Assembly: GCF_032163505.1 (NCBI RefSeq) | Contig: NZ_CP134147.1 | Span: 462,501 to 526,500 of the forward strand | Direction of reading: 5' to 3' | DNA from: Streptococcus parasanguinis | Lineage (GTDB): Bacteria; Bacillota; Bacilli; Lactobacillales; Streptococcaceae | DNA length: 64,000 nucleotides | Shown: one piece after another, positions 1 through 8,630 of the stretch | Numbering within the stretch: position 1 is the first letter of the stretch | Layout of the letters: every line of letters begins with the position of its first letter | Position numbers and translations under genes: made by a program | The notes under the pieces: model-generated | Databases searched by the model: none | Told to the model about the DNA's origin: nothing | Seen by the model: the letters and a program-made list of their open reading frames with translations, nothing else

Positions 1-819
1 GACTAATGGAATTTTACCTCTGTAAGCTGGAACGAGAGCTTCATCATGCAAGACTGAAAAACCAGCATAGGCTAATTCACGCATTTCTTTGTAGGTTAAT
101 TCAGGAATAGAATGTGGGTGTTTAATGATACCTGGATGTGCTGCAAAAATACCATTTACGTCTGTAAAGTTTTCGTATAAGTCTGCTTTTACACCTGCTG
201 CAATAATCGATCCTGTAATATCAGATCCTCCACGAGAAAATGTACAAATGTCGCCATCTTGAGTAACACCAAAGAATCCTGGAATGACAATCACTTCACT
301 TGAATCTTTTAGTTCTTCAATTTTATCGTAACTAGATGGTAAAATACGAGCGTTGGAAGGTTCAGCTGTGACCGTAATTCCTGCTTCTTTTGGATGGATA
401 TATCTTGCTTCTAATCCATTTTGATTGAAATAGGCAGCAATGAGTTTAGCATTGTTATTTTCGCCTGCTGCTAGGAATGCATCGTATGTGAATGGATTCC
501 CTTTTTTAGGTAAATTTGTTAAATCATAGATATCTTCAGCAATTTCCTGAATAATAGACTCTTTGAGACCCAATTCTTCTGTAATGGCACGATAACGTTC
601 AATAATCCACTGTTGTGTTTGTGTGACATCCTTATCTGAAGTAAATTCTTTATAATACCGGATCAGAGCGTCTGTTACTTTTGTATCTTCAGCGTTGCGT
701 TTGCCTGGAGCTGATACAACTACAAATCTTCTTTCTGGATCATCTTTAATGATATCAAGTACTTTTTTTAATTGAGAAGCTGATGCTAGAGAACTTCCAC
801 CGAATTTAGTTACTTTCAT
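1..819 (-). CDS. lysC: Aspartate kinase, 5' part (partial)
   Basis: The gene starts with ATG at 819 and runs off the left edge; 273 codons are present. The product phosphorylates aspartate, the first step towards lysine, threonine, methionine and cell-wall lysine. The N-terminus begins MKVTKFGGSSLAS, the kinase-family KFGGSS nucleotide/aspartate motif. Further on are GNPFTYDAFLAAGE and FSRGGSDITGS, typical of the amino-acid kinase domain; the regulatory ACT part would lie outside the window. An AGGAGA ribosome-binding site precedes the start. The gene diverges from fabM and is not part of the fatty-acid operon. The identification is secure; whether it is a lysine- or threonine-sensitive isozyme cannot be judged from this fragment. 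Confidence 0.93.
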   Translation of the reverse strand, partial: MKVTKFGGSSLASASQLKKVLDIIKDDPERRFVVVSAPGKRNAEDTKVTDALIRYYKEFTSDKDVTQTQQWIIERYRAITEELGLKESIIQEIAEDIYDLTNLPKKGNPFTYDAFLAAGENNNAKLIAAYFNQNGLEARYIHPKEAGITVTAEPSNARILPSSYDKIEELKDSSEVIVIPGFFGVTQDGDICTFSRGGSDITGSIIAAGVKADLYENFTDVNGIFAAHPGIIKHPHSIPELTYKEMRELAYAGFSVLHDEALVPAYRGKIPLV

Positions 820-847
820 ATTTTCTCCTTAATAGTTTCATTAATAC

Positions 848-876
848 ATTATACCAAAGTTCAGTTATTGATACAA
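848..876 (-). promoter_or_regulatory. Promoter of lysC
   Basis: On the minus strand a TATAAT box (848-853), preceded by a TGG extension, follows a weak TTGTAT -35 box (871-876) with a 17-nt spacer. The transcript would start about 22 nt upstream of the lysC ribosome-binding site. Confidence 0.65.
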
Positions 877-980
877 TGTATTTACAGATAGGGCATAAAA
901 TAATTGATTCTGTAGAGGAGAGAAATTGTAATTATTCAAATTTTACAATTTTGTTACATCTTATAGATATATTTTACTAT

Positions 981-1011
981 TTTACTTTTTTGTGGTATGA
1001 TATGTTATAAT
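981..1011 (+). promoter_or_regulatory. Promoter of fabM
   Basis: A TATAAT box at 1006-1011 with an upstream TG (extended -10) is the best candidate; TATGAT at 996-1001 is an overlapping alternative. The -35 match (TTTACT, 981-986) is weak. No TTTGA-N3-TCAAA FabT site is seen here, which fits the known exclusion of fabM from the FabT regulon. Confidence 0.55.
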
Positions 1012-1062
1012 TCAAAAGTTTTAATATCAAAATATTTTATATTTAAACAAAAGGAGTCAGTG

Positions 1063-1851
1063 ATGTTTGAAACAATTTTGTATTCTGTCGAAAACGACCT
1101 CGCGACAATCTCTTTAAATCGTCCTGAAGTATCCAATGGTTTTAACATTCCAATGTGTCAGGAAATTTTAGCTGCCCTGGAAGATGCAGAAAAAAATGAG
1201 GAAGTAAAATTCATTATTCTATCAGCAGAAGGGAAAATCTTTTCAGTTGGTGGAGATTTGAGCGAAATGAAACGCGCAGTCGATGCGGATGACATCGAGT
1301 CTCTTGTTTTAATTGCCGAATTAGTTAATACGATTTCAAAGAAAATCAAGCAATTGCCAAAACCGGTTATTATGGTGGCAGATGGAGCGGTTGCTGGAGC
1401 AGCTGCTAACATTGCAGTAGCTGTTGATTTTTGTATTATTAGTGATCGTACTAAATTTATCCAAGCCTTTGTTGGGGTTGGTTTAGCACCGGATGCGGGT
1501 GGGTTATTCTTGTTAGGAAAAGCCATTGGCATGTCTCGGGCTACTCATTTAGTAATGACGGGTGAAGCCTTGACTGCTGAAAAGGCATTTGATTATGGCC
1601 TAGCTTATCGTGTTTGTGAATCTGAAAGACTCGATAAAACAGTTGAGCAATTGCTTAAAAAATTAAGAAGAGGATCTTCAAATTCTTATGCTGCCATGAA
1701 AGAAATGGTTTGGGAAGCATTCTTGAAAGAATGGGACCAATATGCGGGTCTTGAATTGGATTTGCAAAAGAAACTAGCATTTACAGAAGATTTCAAGGAA
1801 GGGGTTATTGCCTACTCTGAGAAACGTCGGCCACAATTTAAAGGAAAATAA
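1063..1851 (+). CDS. fabM: Trans-2/cis-3-decenoyl-ACP isomerase FabM
   Basis: The product is a 262-residue crotonase-fold protein. In streptococci FabM isomerises trans-2-decenoyl-ACP to the cis-3 form, the branch point that makes unsaturated fatty acids. I chose ATG 1063 rather than an upstream in-frame start at 997, because AAGGAG lies at 1051-1056 and the protein then begins MFETILYS, like the family. The crotonase signature appears as [10 protein letters not shown] and [13 protein letters not shown]. It opens the fatty-acid cluster but has its own promoter and a 96-bp gap before fabT. An ordinary enoyl-CoA hydratase label would be the generic alternative; the locus makes FabM the better call. 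Confidence 0.92.
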   Translation: MFETILYSVENDLATISLNRPEVSNGFNIPMCQEILAALEDAEKNEEVKFIILSAEGKIFSVGGDLSEMKRAVDADDIESLVLIAELVNTISKKIKQLPKPVIMVADGAVAGAAANIAVAVDFCIISDRTKFIQAFVGVGLAPDAGGLFLLGKAIGMSRATHLVMTGEALTAEKAFDYGLAYRVCESERLDKTVEQLLKKLRRGSSNSYAAMKEMVWEAFLKEWDQYAGLELDLQKKLAFTEDFKEGVIAYSEKRRPQFKGK

Positions 1852-1885
1852 ATTTGTAATTTTTCTATGTTTTGTGAAAAAATGC

Positions 1886-1926
1886 TTGCAAATTATTTTC
1901 ATTTTTGATAAAATTTGACTATCAAA
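1886..1926 (+). promoter_or_regulatory. fabT promoter with overlapping FabT operator
   Basis: TTGCAA (1886-1891) and an extended -10 TGATAAAAT (TAAAAT at 1909-1914) are 17 nt apart. The palindrome TTTGACTATCAAA (1914-1926) starts on the last base of the -10 box. TTTGA-N3-TCAAA is the kind of site expected for the MarR-type repressor FabT, so the operon probably represses itself when acyl-ACP signals sufficiency. The position would block open-complex formation. Confidence 0.82.
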
Positions 1927-1947
1927 GTAAAATTAGGAGGTGGAGTT

Positions 1948-2382
1948 TTGAATTACCAATTAGTTAACGACTATTTAACATCCATCTTTAATAATGTTTT
2001 GGTTATTGAGGAGTCGAGCCTAAGAGCAAGTCGATTCAAAGATGTTTCTATTAAAGAAATGCATACGATCGATGTGATTGGTTCGACACCGAATGCAACC
2101 CCGAGTGATATTTCACGGGAGTTGATGGTGACTTTGGGGACTGTCACGACAAGTTTGAATAATCTTGAGCGCAAAGGGTATATCGAAAGAAGAAGATCGG
2201 AAGTTGATCGCCGGGTTGTACACTTGAGTTTAACGAAGAACGGTCGTCTACTTTATCGTCTTCATCAGCAATTCCATAAACGGATGGTCAACCAGATTAT
2301 TGGAGATATGAGTCCCGAAGAGAAGAAAGTGATGCAAAAAGGATTGCAAAATCTGTATCGTTTCTTGGAGGAAATTAAATAA
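1948..2382 (+). CDS. fabT: Fatty-acid synthesis repressor FabT (MarR family)
   Basis: The product is a 144-residue winged-helix regulator that represses the fab genes, with long-chain acyl-ACP as corepressor in streptococci. A TTG start at 1948 is preferred because AGGAGG (1935-1940) lies 7 nt upstream and the length equals that of pneumococcal FabT. An in-frame extension to 1915 would overlap the operator. The helix-turn-helix region covers about residues 45-90, with [20 protein letters not shown] as recognition helix and the wing around DRRVVHL. The stop codon overlaps the fabH start (TAATG), so the two are translationally coupled. Confidence 0.94.
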   Translation: MNYQLVNDYLTSIFNNVLVIEESSLRASRFKDVSIKEMHTIDVIGSTPNATPSDISRELMVTLGTVTTSLNNLERKGYIERRRSEVDRRVVHLSLTKNGRLLYRLHQQFHKRMVNQIIGDMSPEEKKVMQKGLQNLYRFLEEIK

Positions 2383-3356
2383 TGGTCTTTGCTAAAATTA
2401 GTCAAGTTGCTCATTATGCACCTGACCAAGTCGTATCAAATGATGATTTGGCTGAGATCATGGATACAAGTGATGAATGGATCAGTAGTCGGACAGGTAT
2501 CCTTCGGCGTCACATTTCAAAAGATGAGACGACAAGTGATCTAGCAACAATTGTTGCACAAAGATTATTAGCAAAAGCAAACTTAGATGCTGAGGAAATT
2601 GATTTCATCGTTGTTGCTACGATTACTCCAGACAGCTTAATGCCATCAACTGCAGCCCGGGTACAAGCTAATATTGGAGCTTCTCGAGCTTTTGCCTTTG
2701 ATCTGACTGCAGCATGTAGCGGATTTGTATTTGCATTAGCCACTGCTGAAAAATACATTTCTTCAGGTATGTACCGGCGAGGAATTGTGATCGGTAGTGA
2801 GACGCTTTCAAAAGTATTAGACTGGTCAGACCGTTCCACTTCAGTCCTTTTTGGAGATGGGGCTGGTGGTGTCTTGCTTGAAGCGAGCGATCAAAAATCG
2901 TTTTTGGCTGAAAATCTTTTTACGGATGGTAGCCGAGGGGCTAGCCTTGAGTCATGCTATCTGGGTCTGTCTTCTCCTTATTCAGATGAAGTTTCTGATC
3001 GAAAATATCTGACAATGGACGGAAGGGCAGTTTTTGATTTTGCCATTCGTGATGTCACGAAAAGTATTCAAAAAATGATAGCAGACGCCTCTATGGAAGC
3101 AGAAGAGATTGACTATTTTCTCTTACACCAGGCGAATGACCGAATGTTAGATAAGATGTCAAAAAAACTGGGTGTCTCTAGAGAGAAAATCCCAGCAAAT
3201 ATGATGGAATATGGGAACACTAGTGCTGCTAGTATCCCCATTCTATTATCGGAGTGTGTCGAGAATCATCGAATCAAGATGGATGGAAGTCAAAAAATTC
3301 TTCTGACAGGATTCGGTGGAGGTTTGACATGGGGCACACTTCTTGTTACAATCTAG
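2382..3356 (+). CDS. fabH: Beta-ketoacyl-ACP synthase III FabH
   Basis: The 324-residue condensing enzyme starts fatty-acid elongation by joining acetyl-CoA to malonyl-ACP. The catalytic triad is visible: Cys112 in TAACSGF, His249 in LLHQAND and Asn279 in YGNTSAAS. The C-terminal GFGGGLTWG loop is also family-typical. It overlaps the fabT stop by one base and is followed after 58 bp by acpP. It is expected to be co-transcribed with fabT and FabT-repressed. Confidence 0.97.
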   Translation: MVFAKISQVAHYAPDQVVSNDDLAEIMDTSDEWISSRTGILRRHISKDETTSDLATIVAQRLLAKANLDAEEIDFIVVATITPDSLMPSTAARVQANIGASRAFAFDLTAACSGFVFALATAEKYISSGMYRRGIVIGSETLSKVLDWSDRSTSVLFGDGAGGVLLEASDQKSFLAENLFTDGSRGASLESCYLGLSSPYSDEVSDRKYLTMDGRAVFDFAIRDVTKSIQKMIADASMEAEEIDYFLLHQANDRMLDKMSKKLGVSREKIPANMMEYGNTSAASIPILLSECVENHRIKMDGSQKILLTGFGGGLTWGTLLVTI

Positions 3357-3414
3357 TTAAACATGTGGAAACACATTTTAAAAATTTATATATTATTTTT
3401 TAAGGAGGCCTATC

Positions 3415-3639
3415 ATGGCAGTATTTGAAAAAGTACAAGAAATTATCGTTGAAGAACTTGGTAAAGAACCATCAGAAGTAACTCTTGAATCTACATTCGA
3501 AGATTTAGAAGCAGATTCATTGGATTTGTTCCAAGTTATCTCTGAAATTGAAGATGCTTTTGACATCCAAATCGAAACTGAAGAAGGATTGTCTACAGTT
3601 GGTGACCTTGTCGCTTACGTAGAAGAAAAAACAAAATAA
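3415..3639 (+). CDS. acpP: Acyl carrier protein
   Basis: The product is a 74-residue acidic carrier whose Ser35, in the DSLD motif, receives 4'-phosphopantetheine. It shuttles acyl chains between the Fab enzymes. A strong AAGGAGG site precedes ATG 3415. It lies between fabH and fabK, its usual place in the streptococcal fab cluster. Confidence 0.96.
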   Translation: MAVFEKVQEIIVEELGKEPSEVTLESTFEDLEADSLDLFQVISEIEDAFDIQIETEEGLSTVGDLVAYVEEKTK

Positions 3640-3686
3640 TGATAGATGAGAGTATCGAAAGATATTCTCTCTTGTTTAGGTAATAG

Positions 3687-3728
3687 TTTGAGGCTCAAAG
3701 AAACAATCTTTTAAACTCAAACTATTAC
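3687..3728 (+). promoter_or_regulatory. FabT operator region upstream of fabK
   Basis: The perfect palindrome TTTGAGGCTCAAA (3687-3699) has the same TTTGA-N3-TCAAA form as the site at fabT. In addition GTAATAGTTTGAG (3680-3692) is mirrored by CTCAAACTATTAC (3716-3728), giving a 13-bp inverted repeat. This could be two operator half-sites or a leader hairpin. It implies a second FabT-controlled promoter for fabK and the genes after it. Confidence 0.78.
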
Positions 3729-3753
3729 TTAAGCGAAAAAAGAGGTAGGTATA

Positions 3754-4719
3754 ATGCAAACACGAATTACTGAACTATTGAATATTAAATATCCAATCTT
3801 CCAAGGTGGTATGGCCTGGGTTGCTGATGGAGACTTGGCTGGAGCCGTTTCAAATGCTGGTGGACTCGGAATTATTGGTGGTGGTAATGCCCCTAAAGAA
3901 GTGGTAAAAGCTAATATTGATAGAGTAAAACAAATCACTGACAAACCATTCGGTGTTAATATCATGCTTTTGTCACCATTTGCAGATGACATCGTCGACC
4001 TCGTTATCGAAGAGGGTGTTAAGGTTGTTACAACAGGTGCCGGAAACCCAGGTAAATATATGGAGCGTTTCCACGAAGCTGGAATTACAGTAATCCCAGT
4101 TATTCCATCGGTAGCACTTGCTAAACGTATGGAAAAACTTGGAGCTGATGCTGTTGTCGCAGAAGGTATGGAAGCTGGTGGTCACATTGGTAAATTGACA
4201 ACCATGGCACTTGTTCGCCAGGTTGCGGATGCGGTATCTATCCCAGTTATTGGTGCTGGTGGTGTTGCAGATGGACGTGGTATGGCTGCTGTTCTTATGC
4301 TTGGAGCAGAAGCTGTTCAGGTTGGTACTCGTTTCGCTGTTGCTAAGGAATCTAATGCACACCAAAACTTCAAAGATAAGATTTTGAAGGCTAAAGATAT
4401 TGATACTGTTATTTCAGCCTCAGTTGTTGGACACCCAGTTCGTGCGATTAAGAATAAATTGGCTACAGAATATAACCAAGCTGAAAAAGATTTCTTGGCT
4501 GGTAAGAAGACTCAAGAGGAAATTGAAGAGCTTGGTGCAGGTGCCCTTCGTAACGCTGTTGTTGATGGAGATGTGGAATATGGTTCAGTTATGGCTGGAC
4601 AAATTGCAGGTCTTGTTCGTAAAGAAGAAACATGTGCAGAAATCTTGGAAGACCTTTACACAGGTGCTGCCAAGGTGATTAAAGAAGAAGCTGCTCGTTG
4701 GGCAGATGTAAACGTCTAA
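3754..4719 (+). CDS. fabK: Enoyl-ACP reductase II FabK
   Basis: The 321-residue FMN enzyme reduces trans-2-enoyl-ACP and replaces FabI in streptococci; it belongs to the nitronate-monooxygenase/FabK TIM-barrel family. Diagnostic segments are IFQGGMAWVADGDLAGAVS near the N-terminus, EGMEAGGHIG (about residue 140) and VIGAGGVADGRG for FMN phosphate binding. ATG 3754 follows AGAGGTAGG. This is a key fatty-acid gene and a triclosan-resistant reductase by family knowledge. Confidence 0.96.
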   Translation: MQTRITELLNIKYPIFQGGMAWVADGDLAGAVSNAGGLGIIGGGNAPKEVVKANIDRVKQITDKPFGVNIMLLSPFADDIVDLVIEEGVKVVTTGAGNPGKYMERFHEAGITVIPVIPSVALAKRMEKLGADAVVAEGMEAGGHIGKLTTMALVRQVADAVSIPVIGAGGVADGRGMAAVLMLGAEAVQVGTRFAVAKESNAHQNFKDKILKAKDIDTVISASVVGHPVRAIKNKLATEYNQAEKDFLAGKKTQEEIEELGAGALRNAVVDGDVEYGSVMAGQIAGLVRKEETCAEILEDLYTGAAKVIKEEAARWADVNV

Positions 4720-4741
4720 AAACGTCGAAAGGATTAGGATA

Positions 4742-5662
4742 GTGACAAAACGTGCGTTCTTATTTGCTGGTCAAGGGGCTCAGAAATTGGGCATGGCGAG
4801 CGATTTGTATGCGGCTTATCCCGTTGTTAAAGAGACATTTGATACGGCTAGTCGTATTCTAGGTTATGATTTGCGTGAATTGATTGATTCTAACGAAGAA
4901 AAACTGAATCAGACACGCTATACTCAACCAGCTATTTTGACAACGTCAGTAGCCATTTATCGCCTTTTGGCAGAAAATGGTATCACTCCTGATATTGTTG
5001 CCGGTCTCTCTTTGGGGGAATATTCTGCCTTAGTTGCGGCTGGAGCTCTTCCGTTTGAAGATGCAGTAGCTTTGGTTGCGAAACGTGGTGAATTCATGGA
5101 AACAGCAGCTCCTGCTGGAAGTGGGAAAATGGTTGCTGTTATGAATACAGATCCAAGTTTGATCGAAGAGATTTGTCAACAAGCATCCGAAAAGGGTGTA
5201 GTAACACCAGCTAACTACAATACGCCAGCACAAATTGTGATTGGTGGTGAGGTTGCGGCTGTGGACTATGCTGTGGAACTATTGCAGGAAGCAGGTGCCA
5301 AACGCTTGATCCCTTTGAATGTGTCAGGTCCATTCCACACAGCCTTACTGGAATCTGCTAGTCAAAAATTGGCGGCTGAACTAAAAAAAGTATCATTTAA
5401 TGATTTTAATCTTCCTTTAGTTGGGAATACAGAAGCTACTATCATGAAGTTGGAAGATGTGAAAGCACTTTTGGCCCGTCAAGTAAAAGAACCGGTTCGT
5501 TTCTATGATTCAATTGCTACGATTCAAGACTTTGGTGTAGATGAGGTCATCGAGATCGGACCTGGAAAAGTCTTGTCAGGATTCTTGAAGAAAATTGATA
5601 AAACTCTTCCAACTCATAACGTCGAAGATCAGGCTAGTCTAGATGCACTTCTGAATGCTTAA
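4742..5662 (+). CDS. fabD: Malonyl-CoA:ACP transacylase FabD
   Basis: The 306-residue acyltransferase loads malonyl groups onto ACP. It starts with GTG at 4742, preceded by GAAAGGA. The catalytic Ser90 is in GLSLGEYSALVAAG and the catalytic His is in SGPFHTALL. The N-terminal FLFAGQGAQ motif is standard. It lies 22 bp after fabK and 12 bp before fabG, within one operon. Confidence 0.96.
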   Translation: MTKRAFLFAGQGAQKLGMASDLYAAYPVVKETFDTASRILGYDLRELIDSNEEKLNQTRYTQPAILTTSVAIYRLLAENGITPDIVAGLSLGEYSALVAAGALPFEDAVALVAKRGEFMETAAPAGSGKMVAVMNTDPSLIEEICQQASEKGVVTPANYNTPAQIVIGGEVAAVDYAVELLQEAGAKRLIPLNVSGPFHTALLESASQKLAAELKKVSFNDFNLPLVGNTEATIMKLEDVKALLARQVKEPVRFYDSIATIQDFGVDEVIEIGPGKVLSGFLKKIDKTLPTHNVEDQASLDALLNA

Positions 5663-5674
5663 AACGAGGTAAAG

Positions 5675-6409
5675 ATGGAACTTAAAAATAAAAATGTTTT
5701 TGTAACAGGTTCAACACGCGGAATTGGATTGGCTGTGGCTCATAAATTTGCGAGTCTCGGTGCCAATGTTGTCCTAAATGGACGTTCTGAAATTTCTGAG
5801 GACTTGCTTGCACAGTTTGCTGACTATGGTGTGACTGTTGTTGGTATTTCTGGGGATATTTCTAATGGCGAAGATGCGCAACGTATGGTAGCTGAAGCAA
5901 TTGAAAAGCTTGGAAGTGTTGATGTTTTGGTCAATAACGCTGGCATCACAAACGACAAGTTGATGTTGAAAATGACTGAAGAAGATTTTGAACGGGTCTT
6001 GAAAATCAACTTGACAGGTGCCTTTAATATGACTCAAGCTGTCTTAAAACCGATGTCTAAAGCTCGTCAAGGGGCCATTATCAACATGTCCTCTGTTGTT
6101 GGTCTAATGGGGAATATCGGTCAAGCGAACTATGCGGCTTCAAAAGCTGGTTTGATTGGTTTCACTAAATCAGTAGCGCGTGAAGTTGCGGCTCGTGGCG
6201 TTCGTGTGAATGCCATTGCACCTGGTTTCATTGAATCAGATATGACTGATGCTATTCCAGAGAAAATGAAAGATGCCATGCTAGCTCAAGTGCCAATGAA
6301 ACGAATTGGTCAAGCTGAAGAAGTGGCAGAAGTTGCGGCTTTCTTAGCAGGTCAAGAATATTTAACTGGTCAAACAATTGCCATTGATGGCGGAATGACT
6401 ATGCAATAA
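5675..6409 (+). CDS. fabG: 3-oxoacyl-ACP reductase FabG
   Basis: The 244-residue short-chain dehydrogenase reduces beta-ketoacyl-ACP with NADPH. The Rossmann motif TGSTRGIG lies near the N-terminus, NNAG follows, and the catalytic Ser, Tyr153 and Lys157 are seen in NMSSVVG and YAASK. The C-terminal IAIDGGMTMQ is typical. Confidence 0.97.
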   Translation: MELKNKNVFVTGSTRGIGLAVAHKFASLGANVVLNGRSEISEDLLAQFADYGVTVVGISGDISNGEDAQRMVAEAIEKLGSVDVLVNNAGITNDKLMLKMTEEDFERVLKINLTGAFNMTQAVLKPMSKARQGAIINMSSVVGLMGNIGQANYAASKAGLIGFTKSVAREVAARGVRVNAIAPGFIESDMTDAIPEKMKDAMLAQVPMKRIGQAEEVAEVAAFLAGQEYLTGQTIAIDGGMTMQ

Positions 6410-6470
6410 TGAATGCTCACTGATCGAAAATCACTTACTTAAATATCCATCCGACAAAAGGAGAATATAT

Positions 6471-7703
6471 ATGTCTACAAATCGTGTTGTTGTTACAGGT
6501 TACGGTGTAACCTCACCAATCGGAAATACACCAGAGGAGTTCTGGAATAGCCTTCATGAAGGAAAAATTGGAATCAAGCCCATTACGAAATTTGATGCTT
6601 CTGAAATTCCAGTCTTTAATGCTGGTGAAATTCAAGATTTCCCATTCGATAAATATTTTGTAAAAAAAGATCAAAATCGTATGGATACTTACTCATTGTA
6701 TGCAATCTATGCTGCGATGGAAGCTATTGAAAATTCAGGCTTGAACATGGAAGAAGAAGACCGCGATCGTGTAGGTGTGATTGTATCATCTGGTATCGGT
6801 GGTTTGCAAGAATTGGAAGATCAAATTATCCGGATGCATGAACGTGGGATGAAGAGAATCCAACCAATGTTTATTCCAAAAGCTCTTTCAAACATGGGTG
6901 CTGGAAATATCGCACTTAAGATTGGGGCTCAAGGGGTATGTAAATCCGTGACAACAGCTTGTGCTTCTGCCAATGATGCAATTGGTGAAGCTTTCCGTGA
7001 AATTAAATTTGGTATGCATGATGTTGTTTTGGCAGGTGGTGCTGAAGCTTCGATTACTAAGATTGGTATCGGTGGTTTCAATGCCCTTACGGCCCTTTCA
7101 ACAACGGAAGACCCAGAACGTTCATCTATTCCATTTGATAAAGACCGTAATGGTTTTGTGATGGGTGAAGGTGCAGGGGTTCTTGTCATCGAAAGTTTGG
7201 AACATGCCCAAAAACGTGGTGCTAATATTTTGGCTGAAATTGTTGGTTACGGTTCGAACTGTGATGCCTACCATATGACAACACCAACACCAGATGGTTC
7301 AGGTGCTGCTAAAGCAATTAAATTGGCTATTAATGAAGCTGGTATCAAACCTGAAGATGTTGATTATGTTAATGCTCACGGGACATCAACACCTGCCAAT
7401 GAAAAAGGTGAAAGTGGTGCCATTGTTTCTGTACTTGGTAAAGAAGTTCCTGTATCATCTACTAAATCATTTACAGGGCACTTGCTTGGTGCTGCTGGTG
7501 CGGTTGAAGCGATTGCTACTATCGAAGCGATTCGTCACAGCTTTGTACCAAAAACTGCTGGTACCAAAGAATTGTCTGACTATATCGAAGCAAACGTTGT
7601 TTATGGTGAAGGTCAAGAAGCGGATATTCAGTACGCTATCTCAAATACCTTTGGTTTTGGAGGACACAATGCTGTTCTGGCCTTTAAACGTTGGGAGGGT
7701 TAA
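6471..7703 (+). CDS. fabF: Beta-ketoacyl-ACP synthase II FabF
   Basis: The 410-residue condensing enzyme elongates acyl-ACP. Cys164 in TACASAND is the nucleophile, and the two catalytic histidines are in NAHGTSTP and TGHLLGAAGA. An AAAAGGAG site lies before ATG 6471. A 61-bp gap separates it from fabG; accB follows after 3 bp, so fabF and the acc genes are coupled. Confidence 0.97.
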   Translation: MSTNRVVVTGYGVTSPIGNTPEEFWNSLHEGKIGIKPITKFDASEIPVFNAGEIQDFPFDKYFVKKDQNRMDTYSLYAIYAAMEAIENSGLNMEEEDRDRVGVIVSSGIGGLQELEDQIIRMHERGMKRIQPMFIPKALSNMGAGNIALKIGAQGVCKSVTTACASANDAIGEAFREIKFGMHDVVLAGGAEASITKIGIGGFNALTALSTTEDPERSSIPFDKDRNGFVMGEGAGVLVIESLEHAQKRGANILAEIVGYGSNCDAYHMTTPTPDGSGAAKAIKLAINEAGIKPEDVDYVNAHGTSTPANEKGESGAIVSVLGKEVPVSSTKSFTGHLLGAAGAVEAIATIEAIRHSFVPKTAGTKELSDYIEANVVYGEGQEADIQYAISNTFGFGGHNAVLAFKRWEG

Positions 7704-7706
7704 TTC

Positions 7707-8195
7707 ATGAATATTTCTGAAATCAAAGATTTGTTGGCTCAATTTGATGCGTCAACTTTGCGTGAATTCTCATATAAAAATAATGGCGAAGAATTGAATT
7801 TGAGTAAAAACCAAACGAGTTCAGTTGCGGCTACACCGGTTGCTCCTGCACTTGAAGTGGTAGCAACTCCTCAAACTCCTGTAGTAGCCCCTGTTGTTGA
7901 AGCCCCAGCAACTCCAGCTGTAGCGGCTGAACCAGTTGCTGCTCCAGCTCAGGCTGCAGAAGGTGATGTGGTTGAAAGTCCATTGGTTGGGGTGGCTTAC
8001 TTGTCGCCAGCACCGGATAAATCAGCCTTTGTATCTGTAGGAGACAAAGTTACTAAGGGTCAAACACTCTTGATTATCGAAGCCATGAAAGTGATGAATG
8101 AAGTCCCAGCACCAAAAGATGGGGTAGTCACTGAAATTTTGGTAACGAATGAAGAAATGGTTGAATTTGGAAAAGGATTGGTTCGAATCAAATGA
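7707..8195 (+). CDS. accB: Biotin carboxyl carrier protein of acetyl-CoA carboxylase
   Basis: The 162-residue carrier moves carboxybiotin between AccC and the AccDA carboxyltransferase. Lys128 in EAMKVMNEV is the biotin attachment site. Between the N-terminal helix and the biotinyl domain is an Ala/Pro/Val-rich flexible linker (about residues 40-90). Its stop overlaps the fabZ start (ATGA). Confidence 0.97.
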   Translation: MNISEIKDLLAQFDASTLREFSYKNNGEELNLSKNQTSSVAATPVAPALEVVATPQTPVVAPVVEAPATPAVAAEPVAAPAQAAEGDVVESPLVGVAYLSPAPDKSAFVSVGDKVTKGQTLLIIEAMKVMNEVPAPKDGVVTEILVTNEEMVEFGKGLVRIK

Positions 8196-8617
8196 CAATT
8201 GATATTAATGCTATTCGTGAGGCTTTGCCGCATCGTTACCCAATGCTTTTGGTGGATCGCGTATTGGAAACAAGCGAAGATACGATTGTTGCCATTAAGA
8301 ACGTGACAATTAATGAACCATTTTTTAATGGACATTTTCCACAATATCCTGTTATGCCAGGTGTTCTCATCATGGAAGCTTTGGCACAAACAGCAGGTGT
8401 ACTAGAGTTGTCAAAACCTGAAAATAAAGGAAAATTAGTCTTTTATGCAGGGATGGACAAGGTGAAGTTTAAAAAACAAGTCGTTCCAGGAGATCAACTG
8501 GTGATGACAGCTACTTTTGTCAAACGTCGTGGAACAATTGCTGTTGTTGAAGCGAAAGCAGAAGTAGACGGTAAGCTTGCAGCTTCAGGAACGCTTACGT
8601 TTGCAATTGGAAATTAA
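8192..8617 (+). CDS. fabZ: 3-hydroxyacyl-ACP dehydratase FabZ
   Basis: The 141-residue hot-dog protein dehydrates beta-hydroxyacyl-ACP. The catalytic pair is His48 in [13 protein letters not shown] and Glu62 in IMEALAQ. The [13 protein letters not shown] start is diagnostic. The start ATG overlaps the accB stop, implying coupled translation. Confidence 0.96.
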   Translation: MTIDINAIREALPHRYPMLLVDRVLETSEDTIVAIKNVTINEPFFNGHFPQYPVMPGVLIMEALAQTAGVLELSKPENKGKLVFYAGMDKVKFKKQVVPGDQLVMTATFVKRRGTIAVVEAKAEVDGKLAASGTLTFAIGN

Positions 8618-8630
8618 GAAAGGCCTATCT

